Positions 1 to 8,016 of a stretch of 64,000 bases of DNA are shown piece by piece. The notes beneath the pieces are model-generated. The model was not told the DNA's origin and did not search any database. It worked only from the letters and a program-made list of their open reading frames with translations. The position numbers and the translations under genes are program-made. The stretch is from the NCBI RefSeq assembly GCF_013341275.1, contig NZ_CP054476.1, forward strand, positions 2,592,988 to 2,656,987. Direction: 5' to 3'. Positions within the stretch are counted from its first letter, which is position 1, and each line of letters begins with the position of its first letter. The stretch comes from Methyloligella sp. GL2. Lineage in GTDB: Bacteria; Pseudomonadota; Alphaproteobacteria; Rhizobiales; Methyloligellaceae.

Positions 1-99
1 CCGCAAGACCATGCCTATGGACGCGATTTGGTGCTGCTGTCCGCCGATTGTGCGTCCCGCTCTTCGCGCGACGCAGCGCGTGTCAAAACCGGCGTCTGA
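1..99 (+). CDS. Possible C-terminal end of a truncated upstream gene
   Basis: Reading frame 1 is open from the window edge to a TGA at 97-99 and gives a short tail ending RVKTGV. About two thirds of its codons end in G or C, lower than in the confident genes here, so coding status is uncertain. No family is recognisable in 32 residues. The remaining 243 bases before efeU hold a small GC-rich inverted repeat near 135-150 and an iron-control-like palindrome. I see no other gene there. The short open frame starting at 11 overlaps this one and has no coding character. Confidence 0.25.
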   Translation, partial: PQDHAYGRDLVLLSADCASRSSRDAARVKTGV

Positions 100-243
100 A
101 GCCTCCCTGCCAGCCGCGCCTATCGCCATCCCCGCCCGCAGCGGGGAAAAGCGGAGATGTGCAGCGGGACATTGCACCGCCCTTTCAAACCTGACTGAAC
201 GAGTCCATATTTAGGGCTGTATCGAACGCTGACTCTGCCCACC

Positions 244-258
244 TTAGATTCAGTCTAA
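244..258. promoter_or_regulatory. Irr/ICE-like palindrome upstream of the efe operon
   Basis: The 15-mer TTAGATTCAGTCTAA is a near-perfect palindrome (TTAGA, five bases, TCTAA), followed by an A run. It lies 85 bases before the efeU start. It resembles the TTAGAA/TTCTAA half-sites of the iron control element bound by Irr-type Fur-family regulators in alphaproteobacteria. The match is by eye. A Fur or RirA site, or chance, cannot be excluded. Confidence 0.45.
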
Positions 259-342
259 AAAACCTTGGAAATCCGGGACTTCTCCAACATTGACTTTCTA
301 AGTCACGTTTTCTAATCGGAATGACGTGCGGAGGAACCGAGA

Positions 343-1191
343 GTGCTGGCCCCATTTCTGATCATGCTGAGAGAGGGGTTGGAGGCTGCCCTGATTACAG
401 GGATTGTCGCCGCCTATCTCAAACAAACGGGACGTATGGCCTGGATGCCTGCTGTGTGGGTCGGCATCTTTTTGGCGCTCGCCCTGTCGCTTTTCGTCGG
501 GGCCGGGCTGCAACTGATCAGCGCGGAATTCCCGCAAAAGGCGCAAGAGCTGTTCGAAGCCATTGTCGGGCTGATCGCCGTAGCGATTCTGGTCTCGATG
601 GTGTTCTGGATGCGCAGCGCCGCCAAGAATATGAAGGCCACGCTGCACGATTCCATCGATCATGCGCTGTCCTCCACCTCGGCCCAGGGCTGGGCGCTGA
701 CCGGCATGGTGTTCTTCGCCGTCGCCCGCGAAGGGCTGGAATCGATCTTCTTCCTTTTGGCCATTTTCCAGCAGAGCAGCGGCCCGGCCGCGCCGCTGGG
801 CGCGCTGGCCGGATTGCTGGTCGCCGCGGTGCTCGGCTACGGGCTCTATATCGGCGGCATCCATCTGAACCTGCGCCACTTCTTCCGCTGGACCGGCGTG
901 TTCATTCTGATCGTCGCCGCCGGGCTTCTATCCAGCAGCCTCGGCGCGCTGCACGAGGCGGGGCTGTGGAACCATCTGCAAACCCGGGTCTACGACCTGA
1001 GCGGCGTGCTGCCGGTCTCCAGTCTGCCCGGCACGATCCTGTCCGGCCTGTTCAATTACGAGGAGGCGCCGACGCTCGGCCAGGCGATCATCTATGTCGT
1101 CTTCCTCGGCGTGACCCTCTACCTGTTCCTGCGGCCGGTCGAGACGGCCAAAGCCGCCCCGCCCCAGGCCGAGCGGCGCTCCTTGGCGTGA
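343..1191 (+). CDS. efeU: EfeU, FTR1-family high-affinity iron permease
   Basis: This is a 282-residue inner-membrane protein. Two copies of the FTR1 iron-binding motif REGLE are visible, at about residues 10-14 (LREGLEAAL) and 128-132 (AREGLESIF), both inside predicted helices. Seven or so hydrophobic segments span the protein, as expected for FTR1/EfeU. In the Efe system it moves iron delivered by EfeO and EfeB across the cytoplasmic membrane. The start is a GTG at 343 after a purine-rich stretch, and the first residues fit the family N-terminus (APFLIMLREGLE). It is the first gene of an efeU-efeO-efeB-efeM operon, with efeO 25 bases downstream. Confidence 0.95.
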   Translation: MLAPFLIMLREGLEAALITGIVAAYLKQTGRMAWMPAVWVGIFLALALSLFVGAGLQLISAEFPQKAQELFEAIVGLIAVAILVSMVFWMRSAAKNMKATLHDSIDHALSSTSAQGWALTGMVFFAVAREGLESIFFLLAIFQQSSGPAAPLGALAGLLVAAVLGYGLYIGGIHLNLRHFFRWTGVFILIVAAGLLSSSLGALHEAGLWNHLQTRVYDLSGVLPVSSLPGTILSGLFNYEEAPTLGQAIIYVVFLGVTLYLFLRPVETAKAAPPQAERRSLA

Positions 1192-1216
1192 GCGCGTTTC
1201 CCGGCATGAGAAGACA

Positions 1217-2389
1217 ATGACCGAACCCGCCCCCTCCCATTCGATGCGTTTCGCCGTGGCCGGCGCTGCCTTGCTGGCGATTGCCGGCGGCGCTGCCTTC
1301 TATTTCGCATCGCAGGCCAATCAGGGCTCCAAGCAGGAGGCCGGCGATTTCTACGAGGTGACGGTCACCGCCAAGGCCTGCGAGCCCAATGCGCTCACCG
1401 TACCGGCCGGCAAGCGCAGCTTCCGCATCCTCAACAGCTCCGACCGTCCGGTGGAATGGGAAATCCTCGACGGTGTGATGGTGGTCGAGGAGCGGGAGAA
1501 TATCGCGCCCGGCTTCAAGTCGACCATGACGGCGCGGCTTGTCCCCGGCGAATACGAGATCACCTGCGGGCTGCTGTCCAACCCGCGCGGGACGCTGACG
1601 GTGACGCCGTCGGAAGAGGCGGAAACCGCCTCCGGTCCGAGCTTGCGCGCCCTGCTCGGCCCGCTCTCCGAATACAAGGTCTATGTGGCGCTGCAGAGCG
1701 CCGAAATGGTGGCGGGCGCCGAAGCCCTGGCGGCGGCGATCGATGAGGGCGACCTTGAAAAGGCGCAGGCGCTCTATGTGCCGGCCCGCCTGCCCTATAA
1801 GCGGCTGGAGCAGCTCGCCTATCGCTTCGCCGATCTGGAGAACGCCATCGATCCGGTGGCCGATTATCTGGAGAAGCGCGAGGCGGACGCTGCCTTCACC
1901 GGTTATCACCGCATCGAATACGGGCTGTTCCAAGAGCAGAGCCTGGAGGGGCTTGCGCCGGTCGCCGACAAGCTGGTGGCCGACGTCACCACGCTGAAGG
2001 ACCGCTTGCGCAGCATGAAGCCTTCGACGGCGATGCTGACCGATAGCGGCGCCACGATCGCCGAACAGCTTGCCCATGGGCGGATCGAGGCGGGCGAGAA
2101 CCGCTACGCCCATACCGATCTCGACGACATCGCGGCCAATGTCGAAGGCATCCGAAAAACCACGGACGTTCTGAAACCGGTGCTGGAGCCGCACGCGCCG
2201 CAGGTCGCCGCCGAGATCGACGCGGCGCTGCAGCAAGTCACCGCCGAGCTGGATGCGCTGAAAACGCAAGACGGCTTCGTCTCCTATGACGAGGTCGACG
2301 CCAAGACGCGGGAGAAGCTGAGCCAATCGTTCCAGAGCTTGGCCGCCGCATTGCAGAAGCTCACCGACGCGATCCAGGTGAGCTCATGA
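1217..2389 (+). CDS. efeO: EfeO, periplasmic cupredoxin plus imelysin (M75) iron-binding protein
   Basis: The product has 390 residues. An N-terminal membrane or signal segment (about 10-32) is followed by a cupredoxin-like domain (about 45-135) carrying a Cys (TAKACEPN) and a later Cys (EITCGLL). From about 145 onward there is a peptidase M75/imelysin-like domain with the HxxE motif seen as YHRIEYG. EfeO binds iron in the periplasm and hands it to EfeU, working with the peroxidase EfeB. The gene ends in an ATGA overlap with efeB. Its two-domain form contrasts with the single-domain M75 protein at the end of the operon. Confidence 0.93.
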   Translation: MTEPAPSHSMRFAVAGAALLAIAGGAAFYFASQANQGSKQEAGDFYEVTVTAKACEPNALTVPAGKRSFRILNSSDRPVEWEILDGVMVVEERENIAPGFKSTMTARLVPGEYEITCGLLSNPRGTLTVTPSEEAETASGPSLRALLGPLSEYKVYVALQSAEMVAGAEALAAAIDEGDLEKAQALYVPARLPYKRLEQLAYRFADLENAIDPVADYLEKREADAAFTGYHRIEYGLFQEQSLEGLAPVADKLVADVTTLKDRLRSMKPSTAMLTDSGATIAEQLAHGRIEAGENRYAHTDLDDIAANVEGIRKTTDVLKPVLEPHAPQVAAEIDAALQQVTAELDALKTQDGFVSYDEVDAKTREKLSQSFQSLAAALQKLTDAIQVSS

Positions 2390-3756
2390 GAGAAGAGAAG
2401 CCGATGAAGAAATCCCAGCAAGCCACGCCGCAGGACGAGACCGTCTCGGCGAACCGTCGCCAGGTGCTTCTAGGCGGGATCGGCCTTGCCGCCGGCACCG
2501 CGCTTGCGCCCGGCCAGGCTTTCGCCAAAAGCACCGAAGAGGAGGCCGGGCAAGGCCAGGTCGCCGAGGCGCCGATCGCCGGCAAAACGGTGAAGCAGCG
2601 GGTGCCGTTCCATGGCGAGCATCAGGCCGGCATCGTCACGCCGCGCCCGGCCAACGGCATCGTCGCCTCGTTCAACGTGATCGCCGACGATCCGGAGGAT
2701 CTGGAGGCGCTGTTCCGCGAGCTGACCGCCCGGATCGCCTTCCTGACCCAGGGCGGCGAGGTGCCGGAGCTCAATCCGAAATTGCCGCCGGCGGATTCCG
2801 GCATTCTCGGCCCGGTCATCGAGCCGGACAAGCTGACGGTGACAGTCTCGCTTGGCGCCTCGCTGTTCGACAAGCGGCCCTGGCTGCGCGAACTGAAGCC
2901 GAAGCAGCTGATCCGCATGGCCGAGTTTCCCAACGACGCGCTGGATAGCGAGATCTGTCATGGCGATCTGGCGCTGCAGCTCTGCGCCAATCTGCAGGAC
3001 ACCTGCATCCATGCCTTGCGCGACATCATGAAGAACATGCCAGAATATCTGGTGCTGCACTGGATGCAGGAAGGCAATGTGCCGGTGGTCCAGGCCAGCG
3101 CCGGCGGCGAGCATGGGACGGCCCGGAATTTCCTGGGCTTCCATGACGGCTCGGCCAATCCGAACTCCACCGATGCTAAGGAGATGGACCGCATCGTCTG
3201 GGTGACGGAAGACAACGGCGAGCCGGACTGGGCGATGGGCGGCAGCTATCAGGCGGTCCGCATCATCCGCAATTTCGTGGAGCGCTGGGACCGCACCCCG
3301 CTGGGCGAGCAGGAGCTGATCTTCGGACGCAAGAAGGACAGCGGTGCGCCGCTGGACGGCGGCAAGACCGAGTTCGCCGTTCCCGACTATGCCAAGGATC
3401 CGGACGGCAAGAAGACGCCGCTGGATTCGCATATCCGGCTGGCCAATCCGCGCACCGCGAAATCGCAGAAGAATCTCATTCTGCGGCGGCCCTTCAACTA
3501 TTCGAACGGCTTCACCAAATCGGGCCAGCTCGACCAGGGGCTGCTGTTCATCGTCTACCAGGCGGATTTGATGGAAGGCTTTCTTGCCGTGCAGAGCCGG
3601 CTCAATGGCGAGCCGCTGGAGGAATACATCAAGCCGATCGGCGGCGGGTATTTCTTCGTTCTGCCCGGCGCACGGGACCGGGATGACTATCTGGGACGTA
3701 CCCTGATCGAAGCCATTCGATCGGAACCCTCACAGCAAGCAGCAGAAGGACTTTAA
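2386..3756 (+). CDS. efeB: EfeB, Tat-exported Dyp-type peroxidase / deferrochelatase
   Basis: The 456-residue protein begins with a twin-arginine signal (NRRQVLLGG, hydrophobic stretch, then cleavage after GQAFA near residue 48), so a folded haem protein is exported. The Dyp-peroxidase signature GxxDG is visible as GFHDGSANPN. The length fits the EfeB/YcdB subgroup. EfeB is thought to oxidise ferrous iron or act on haem in the periplasm as part of EfeUOB. ATG 2386 overlaps the efeO stop. A second ATG at 2404 (MKKSQQ) is an equally good start, since the Tat motif lies beyond both. Confidence 0.94.
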   Translation: MREEKPMKKSQQATPQDETVSANRRQVLLGGIGLAAGTALAPGQAFAKSTEEEAGQGQVAEAPIAGKTVKQRVPFHGEHQAGIVTPRPANGIVASFNVIADDPEDLEALFRELTARIAFLTQGGEVPELNPKLPPADSGILGPVIEPDKLTVTVSLGASLFDKRPWLRELKPKQLIRMAEFPNDALDSEICHGDLALQLCANLQDTCIHALRDIMKNMPEYLVLHWMQEGNVPVVQASAGGEHGTARNFLGFHDGSANPNSTDAKEMDRIVWVTEDNGEPDWAMGGSYQAVRIIRNFVERWDRTPLGEQELIFGRKKDSGAPLDGGKTEFAVPDYAKDPDGKKTPLDSHIRLANPRTAKSQKNLILRRPFNYSNGFTKSGQLDQGLLFIVYQADLMEGFLAVQSRLNGEPLEEYIKPIGGGYFFVLPGARDRDDYLGRTLIEAIRSEPSQQAAEGL

Positions 3757-3758
3757 CC

Positions 3759-4586
3759 ATGCATGCATGGAAGGCGCTGAGCGTCGCCGCCTTAGCATTC
3801 GCGATCGGCGTCGGGAGCGCTAACGCGAAACAAGAAGACATCACCCTGGAGCTGGTCGAGCCGCTCGCCGACTATAAGATCTATGTCGCCGAGAACACCA
3901 AACAGCTGGTGAAAGACACCACCGCGTTCGTCGCCGCGATCAAGGATGGCGACGTGGAGAAGGCCAAATCGCTGTTCGGCCCGACCCGCACCTCTTACGA
4001 GAAGATCGAGCCGATCGCCGAACTGTTCTCCGATCTCGACGTGTCGATCGACGCCCGCGCCGACGATTACGAGAAGGCCGAGCAGGACCCGGATTTCACC
4101 GGCTTCCACAAGATCGAATATGTGCTGTGGGAGAAAGACACCACGGACGGGCTGGACGAGATCGCCGACAAGCTGCTGGCCGATGTCACCGATCTGGATA
4201 AGCGCATCAACGATCTCACCTTCCCGCCCGAGAAGGTTGTCGGCGGCGCGGCGGTGCTGATGGAGGAAGTGGCGGCGACCAAGATCTCCGGCGAGGAAGA
4301 CCGCTACAGCCACACCGATCTGTGGGATTTCGACGCCAATTTCGCCGGCTCGAAGAAGATCTTCATCCTGGTGAAGCCGCTGATCGTCGAGGACGATCCG
4401 GAGTTCGTCGCCAAGGTCGAGGAGAATTTCGGCGATGTCGACGAGACCCTGGCGAAGTACAAGACCGACGACGGCTTCGTGAGCTACGAGGAGCTGACCG
4501 ACGAGGACCGCACGGTGCTCTCGGCCCGGGTCAATACGCTGGCGGAGGATCTCTCCACCTTGCGCGGCAAGCTCGGCCTCGACTAG
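3759..4586 (+). CDS. efeM: EfeM-like periplasmic imelysin (M75) protein
   Basis: The 275-residue protein has a Sec signal peptide (cleavage after about residue 23, GSANA) and a single M75/imelysin-like domain. The HxxE motif is seen as FHKIEYVLW, and a conserved RYSHTDLWDF stretch parallels RYAHTDLDDI in EfeO. It lacks the cupredoxin domain. The mature protein is strongly acidic, as expected for a periplasmic metal binder. It starts two bases after the efeB stop and closes the operon. A role as a second iron shuttle or donor to EfeU is inferred from context and homology to EfeO. Confidence 0.88.
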   Translation: MHAWKALSVAALAFAIGVGSANAKQEDITLELVEPLADYKIYVAENTKQLVKDTTAFVAAIKDGDVEKAKSLFGPTRTSYEKIEPIAELFSDLDVSIDARADDYEKAEQDPDFTGFHKIEYVLWEKDTTDGLDEIADKLLADVTDLDKRINDLTFPPEKVVGGAAVLMEEVAATKISGEEDRYSHTDLWDFDANFAGSKKIFILVKPLIVEDDPEFVAKVEENFGDVDETLAKYKTDDGFVSYEELTDEDRTVLSARVNTLAEDLSTLRGKLGLD

Positions 4587-4616
4587 GCGCCACGCCAAAA
4601 CGAGACTGCAATCTCA

Positions 4617-4651
4617 CCCCGGCCCGGGATATTCGGGCCGGGGTTTGTTTT
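4617..4651 (+). terminator. Rho-independent terminator of the efe operon
   Basis: A perfect 10-base-pair GC-rich stem pairs 4617-4626 with 4634-4643 around the loop GGATATT. It is followed by TTTGTTTT. It lies 30 bases after the efeM stop and just before the convergent cyclase gene. Confidence 0.9.
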
Positions 4652-4669
4652 GCCTTTTTTCGCGCGGGG

Positions 4670-6772
4670 CTATTTCTCGGTCATGGTCAGCACGCCGTCC
4701 CAATCGGCGGGCGGGCCGGCTTCGGCCAGATTCTCGCAACGGGCTTTCAGCTCCCTGGCGGCGACATCGCCGGGTAGCAAGGCGAGCAGCGTCTCGCAGG
4801 TCTCGGCGGCGGCCTTAAAATCGCGGGCGAGATAGGCGGCCATGGCCTCCTCTCCCAGCGCGGCGATGCGGATCTGATCGTCGCTCGCCTCATCGCGCAG
4901 CGCCAGCAGCTCGTAGACGAGGATGCCCTCCTCCCTGCCCTTCACGGCGATCTTGTCCAGCGGGCGGGCGACGATAGCCGTACCGGCAAGTTCGCGGGTG
5001 CGCTGGCCGATGATGATGCCCAGGGCATAGCGCTTGCAGAGCTGCTCGACACGGCTGGCGACATTCACCGGATCGCCCATCACCGTGTAGTTCATGCGCT
5101 CGTCGGAGCCGATATTGCCGACCAGCACCTCGCCGGTATTGATGCCGATGCGGGCGGCGAAGCCGGCACGGCCCTCGATCTCCCATTCGGTCTGAAGCGC
5201 GGCGAGCCGGGTCTGGCAGCGGAGCGCCGCTGTGCAGGCGGCGAGCGCATGATCGGCCACTTCAAGCGGTGCGCCCCAAAAGGCCATGATGGCATCGCCG
5301 ATGAACTTGTCGACGGTGCCCTGCTCGGCGCGGATCACCCCGCTCATGGCGGTGAAGTAGTCGCCGATCTGATCGACCAGCTCGTCCGGGGTGAGCTTCT
5401 CGGCGAGCGCGGTGAAATCGACGATATCGGAGAAGTAGACGGTCAGTTCGCGAGTCTCGCCGCCAAGCTCGGCCACCTGCCCGCGCTGCATCAGCTCGCG
5501 CACCAGCCCGGCAGGCACGTATTTGGCGAAGGAGCGAAGCCCGCCGGTCATGCGGTCGCGCGCATCCAGCATGGCGGCGATCTCGCGGATGCGGCTTCGC
5601 TGTTCGCCGCGGGGCTGGCTGAAATCGAGGCGGCCGATCTGGTCGAGATCGCCGGCAATGCCGCGCAAGGCATAGACCAGGCGTTCGGCGATGAGGACGC
5701 CGAGCAGCACGCTCGCCAGGGCCACGAGACCGGCGATCCAGGCGGCGGCGCGGTTGTTGTCGTAGATCGGGCCGAGCAGCGCCTTTGCCGGCACGGCGAC
5801 GATCACGGTCCAGTCCGGCTTGCCGTTCTCGGTGAAGGGGGCGGTGACGGCGAGAAAGGGCTTATCGCCGACTGAGAAGCTGAAATGCTGCCGGGTGCCC
5901 AGGCCCGCCGCTTCCGCCTTGGCATAGGCGGTGGCGAGCTTGCGGTCGGGATGCTCGATGGCCGGGATCAGCTCCGGCGCACCGTTCCGGTCGCGCGCCG
6001 TCTCGCCACCGGGATGGCCAATCACCATCCCCTTGCCGGAGACGATATAGACATTGGCGTGGGATTGCGGCCCGCCGTCGATCTCCGCCGATTGCTTGAT
6101 GCCGCGCAAGAAACGGGCGACGGCGCTGAGCTCATATTCCACCAGCCAGGCGCCGGTCATCTTGCCGTCTTCGCCCTCCTGACGCTGCACCAGCACCACA
6201 CCGGGCTGGCGGCGGGAGGCAAATAGGAACGGCTCCGACCAAGCGGGCGCCCTGGCCGCTTCGGCTATCGGCCACCAGGGCCGCTTGCGGGAATCGAAAT
6301 CGCCGATTTCATCGAGGATCAGCCGATGGCTGCCGCCGCGCCGGACGCGATAATCGCGATAGCGGGTGCCGTCTGCTTCCTGTTCGCGGCGGGTCAGGCG
6401 CAGGCCGCCACTGGGCTCGCGATAGGCAGAGATATAGGCGCCGTCCGCCCCGCCCCAGGAGCACCAGGTGACGTTGGGATGGCCGAGCAGACAGAGATAG
6501 AGATAGTCGAGCAGCGCCGGCCGGTCGGCGGGATCGATCAGGCCTTCGTCAGTCAGCAGGCGGCTCATGCGGAGCTGGGCGGTGCCGGCCTCGACATAGC
6601 GGAGCGCCTTCTGCCGGGCATCCTCGATCATCTCGTCGGCGAGGTCCTGCCAAAGCAGCTCCACCGTGGCGCGGGAGTTGAGATAGGCGGAGACGCCGAT
6701 TCCGGTCGCAGTGGGGACGATGGCCGCCAGCAGCAGCGCGATCAACGCGAAACGAATGGTGATACGCGGCAC
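4670..6772 (-). CDS. Membrane-bound class III adenylate/guanylate cyclase with Cache sensor and HAMP
   Basis: The product has 700 residues. A first transmembrane helix (about 7-29) precedes a roughly 315-residue periplasmic region of dCache type, then a second helix (about 346-366), a HAMP-like linker and a class III cyclase domain (about 440-620). The cyclase shows the metal-binding stretch VYFSDIVDFTAL, a second acidic site in FIGDAIMAFWGAP, and RIGINTGEVLVGNIG. A helical tail of about 80 residues follows. It probably makes cAMP (or cGMP) in response to an extracellular ligand bound by the Cache domain. It is convergent with the efe operon and has no obvious operon partner. Confidence 0.85.
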   Translation of the reverse strand: MPRITIRFALIALLLAAIVPTATGIGVSAYLNSRATVELLWQDLADEMIEDARQKALRYVEAGTAQLRMSRLLTDEGLIDPADRPALLDYLYLCLLGHPNVTWCSWGGADGAYISAYREPSGGLRLTRREQEADGTRYRDYRVRRGGSHRLILDEIGDFDSRKRPWWPIAEAARAPAWSEPFLFASRRQPGVVLVQRQEGEDGKMTGAWLVEYELSAVARFLRGIKQSAEIDGGPQSHANVYIVSGKGMVIGHPGGETARDRNGAPELIPAIEHPDRKLATAYAKAEAAGLGTRQHFSFSVGDKPFLAVTAPFTENGKPDWTVIVAVPAKALLGPIYDNNRAAAWIAGLVALASVLLGVLIAERLVYALRGIAGDLDQIGRLDFSQPRGEQRSRIREIAAMLDARDRMTGGLRSFAKYVPAGLVRELMQRGQVAELGGETRELTVYFSDIVDFTALAEKLTPDELVDQIGDYFTAMSGVIRAEQGTVDKFIGDAIMAFWGAPLEVADHALAACTAALRCQTRLAALQTEWEIEGRAGFAARIGINTGEVLVGNIGSDERMNYTVMGDPVNVASRVEQLCKRYALGIIIGQRTRELAGTAIVARPLDKIAVKGREEGILVYELLALRDEASDDQIRIAALGEEAMAAYLARDFKAAAETCETLLALLPGDVAARELKARCENLAEAGPPADWDGVLTMTEK

Positions 6773-6862
6773 CCGGCACGCCCTCCCGACAATTCCGCCG
6801 GCAGTCTATATCGGGGCGCTCACCGAGGCGAGGTGCGCGATCTGCGCGGCAAGCAGCGAGCC

Positions 6863-7054
6863 TTAGCTTGCGCTCTTGCAGGTGTTGATGCCGAAAATCC
6901 CATAAGCCGGGCACCAGCCGATCAGGCCGGTGATAAGCGGGATCAGACCGATCCAGCCCCAGGGCGTCTGCGGCCCGACGAACACCAGGGCGACCAGGAT
7001 CAGCCCGACCACGATGCGCACACCCCGATCGACGGGACCTACATTCTTGGTCAT
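6863..7054 (-). CDS. DUF2892 small inner-membrane protein
   Basis: The product has 63 residues: MTKNVGPVDRGVRIVVG, two hydrophobic helices, then WCPAYGIFGINTC. This is the DUF2892 (YgaP transmembrane-type) family pattern, with N-terminal NVG.xDR and C-terminal CPxY...G..TC. The start is ATG 7054 because a strong GGAGGAG lies seven bases upstream. The frame stays open further upstream, but that extension has no ribosome site. The two Cys residues may bind metal or act in sulfur or redox chemistry, but the function is unknown. Confidence 0.8.
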   Translation of the reverse strand: MTKNVGPVDRGVRIVVGLILVALVFVGPQTPWGWIGLIPLITGLIGWCPAYGIFGINTCKSAS

Positions 7055-7167
7055 CGTTTTCTCCTCCAAAGATATAGGAATCATAGCATCGCTATATCGG
7101 GCCGGATAGCGCGACATGACCGCATGATCGGGTCCGTGCCGCGCACTTCGAAACGTGTGGCGGCGGC

Positions 7168-8016
7168 TTACCGGCCGCCCTGCCCTTCCGGCTCGAGCAC
7201 CGCTTCGGCGCCGACGACAACATCGAGCAGCTCGGTGGTGATGGTCTCCTGGCGGAGATTGCGCGCCTTGCGGTTCAGCTCGTCCAGCTTGTCGGCAATG
7301 TTCTGGCTGGCTGCGGTGAGCACGCCGAGGCGGATCTGGTTCTCCGCCGCCATGGCCTCGATCAGGGCGCGGGTGATCTCGGCGAGAAGATATTCGCCGG
7401 CCAGCTCGGCGAGCAATTCGCGCGGCGGCAGCTGATGCAAGGGCGGCGGCCGCGTGCTGGTGCCCGGCGCGGGCAGCTTGACCGGCAGCACCTGGCGTGA
7501 AGCGACCTCCGCCGCGGCTTGACCGGGATCGTGCTTGGCGGTGGCGATGCGCACATGGCTGGCCGGCCCGATGGCTTCGGCAATATGGCGGGCGAGCCGC
7601 GGCACGCCGGCGATATGGGTGGTCATGGACAGCACAGCGGCAGGCTCGAGCTTGCGCTCCGTGGCCGCCCCTTCCAGACGCCGTCCGACCAGGACCAGCC
7701 GGGTGCCCGGCGGGATCTCTGCGCGCTCCAGAAGCTCGGCATTGAGATCGCCGACAAAGCCATGTTCGGTGCCGATCAGGCAGAGGGTCTCCGGCTCGCC
7801 ATTCTCGCCATCGGACGCCGGCTCGGCGGTGGCATCGAGCAGCGCGGCGACATCGGCGATGCCCTCCTCGATGAAGCCGGCATAGCGGCCGACCGCGGGC
7901 AGCGCCTTGCGCCCCTCCTGCAAGGCAGCCGCCGCCATGGCGCGCATGGCGACGATGATATCGTCCAGCTCCGAAAGGGTGGTGAGCCGGGCCTTAAGTC
8001 TGGCGAGCTGCTCCAT
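7168..8016 (-). CDS. atpG: N-ATPase gamma subunit
   Basis: The 282-residue central-stalk subunit has the N-terminal coiled-coil start (LARLKARLTTLSELDDIIVAMRAMAAAAL) and the C-terminal helix (NQIRLGVLTAASQNIADKLDELNRKARNLRQETITTELLDVV) of F-type gamma. It couples c-ring rotation to the alpha/beta hexamer. It is the last gene of the operon and overlaps the alpha gene by 23 bases. The sequence is divergent from housekeeping AtpG, as expected for N-ATPases. Confidence 0.93.
   Translation of the reverse strand: MEQLARLKARLTTLSELDDIIVAMRAMAAAALQEGRKALPAVGRYAGFIEEGIADVAALLDATAEPASDGENGEPETLCLIGTEHGFVGDLNAELLERAEIPPGTRLVLVGRRLEGAATERKLEPAAVLSMTTHIAGVPRLARHIAEAIGPASHVRIATAKHDPGQAAAEVASRQVLPVKLPAPGTSTRPPPLHQLPPRELLAELAGEYLLAEITRALIEAMAAENQIRLGVLTAASQNIADKLDELNRKARNLRQETITTELLDVVVGAEAVLEPEGQGGR

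Noticed and set aside
5249-5875. Long open frame opposite the cyclase gene
   Set aside because: It is a complementary-strand shadow of the cyclase; the Cache/cyclase motifs are all on the minus strand.
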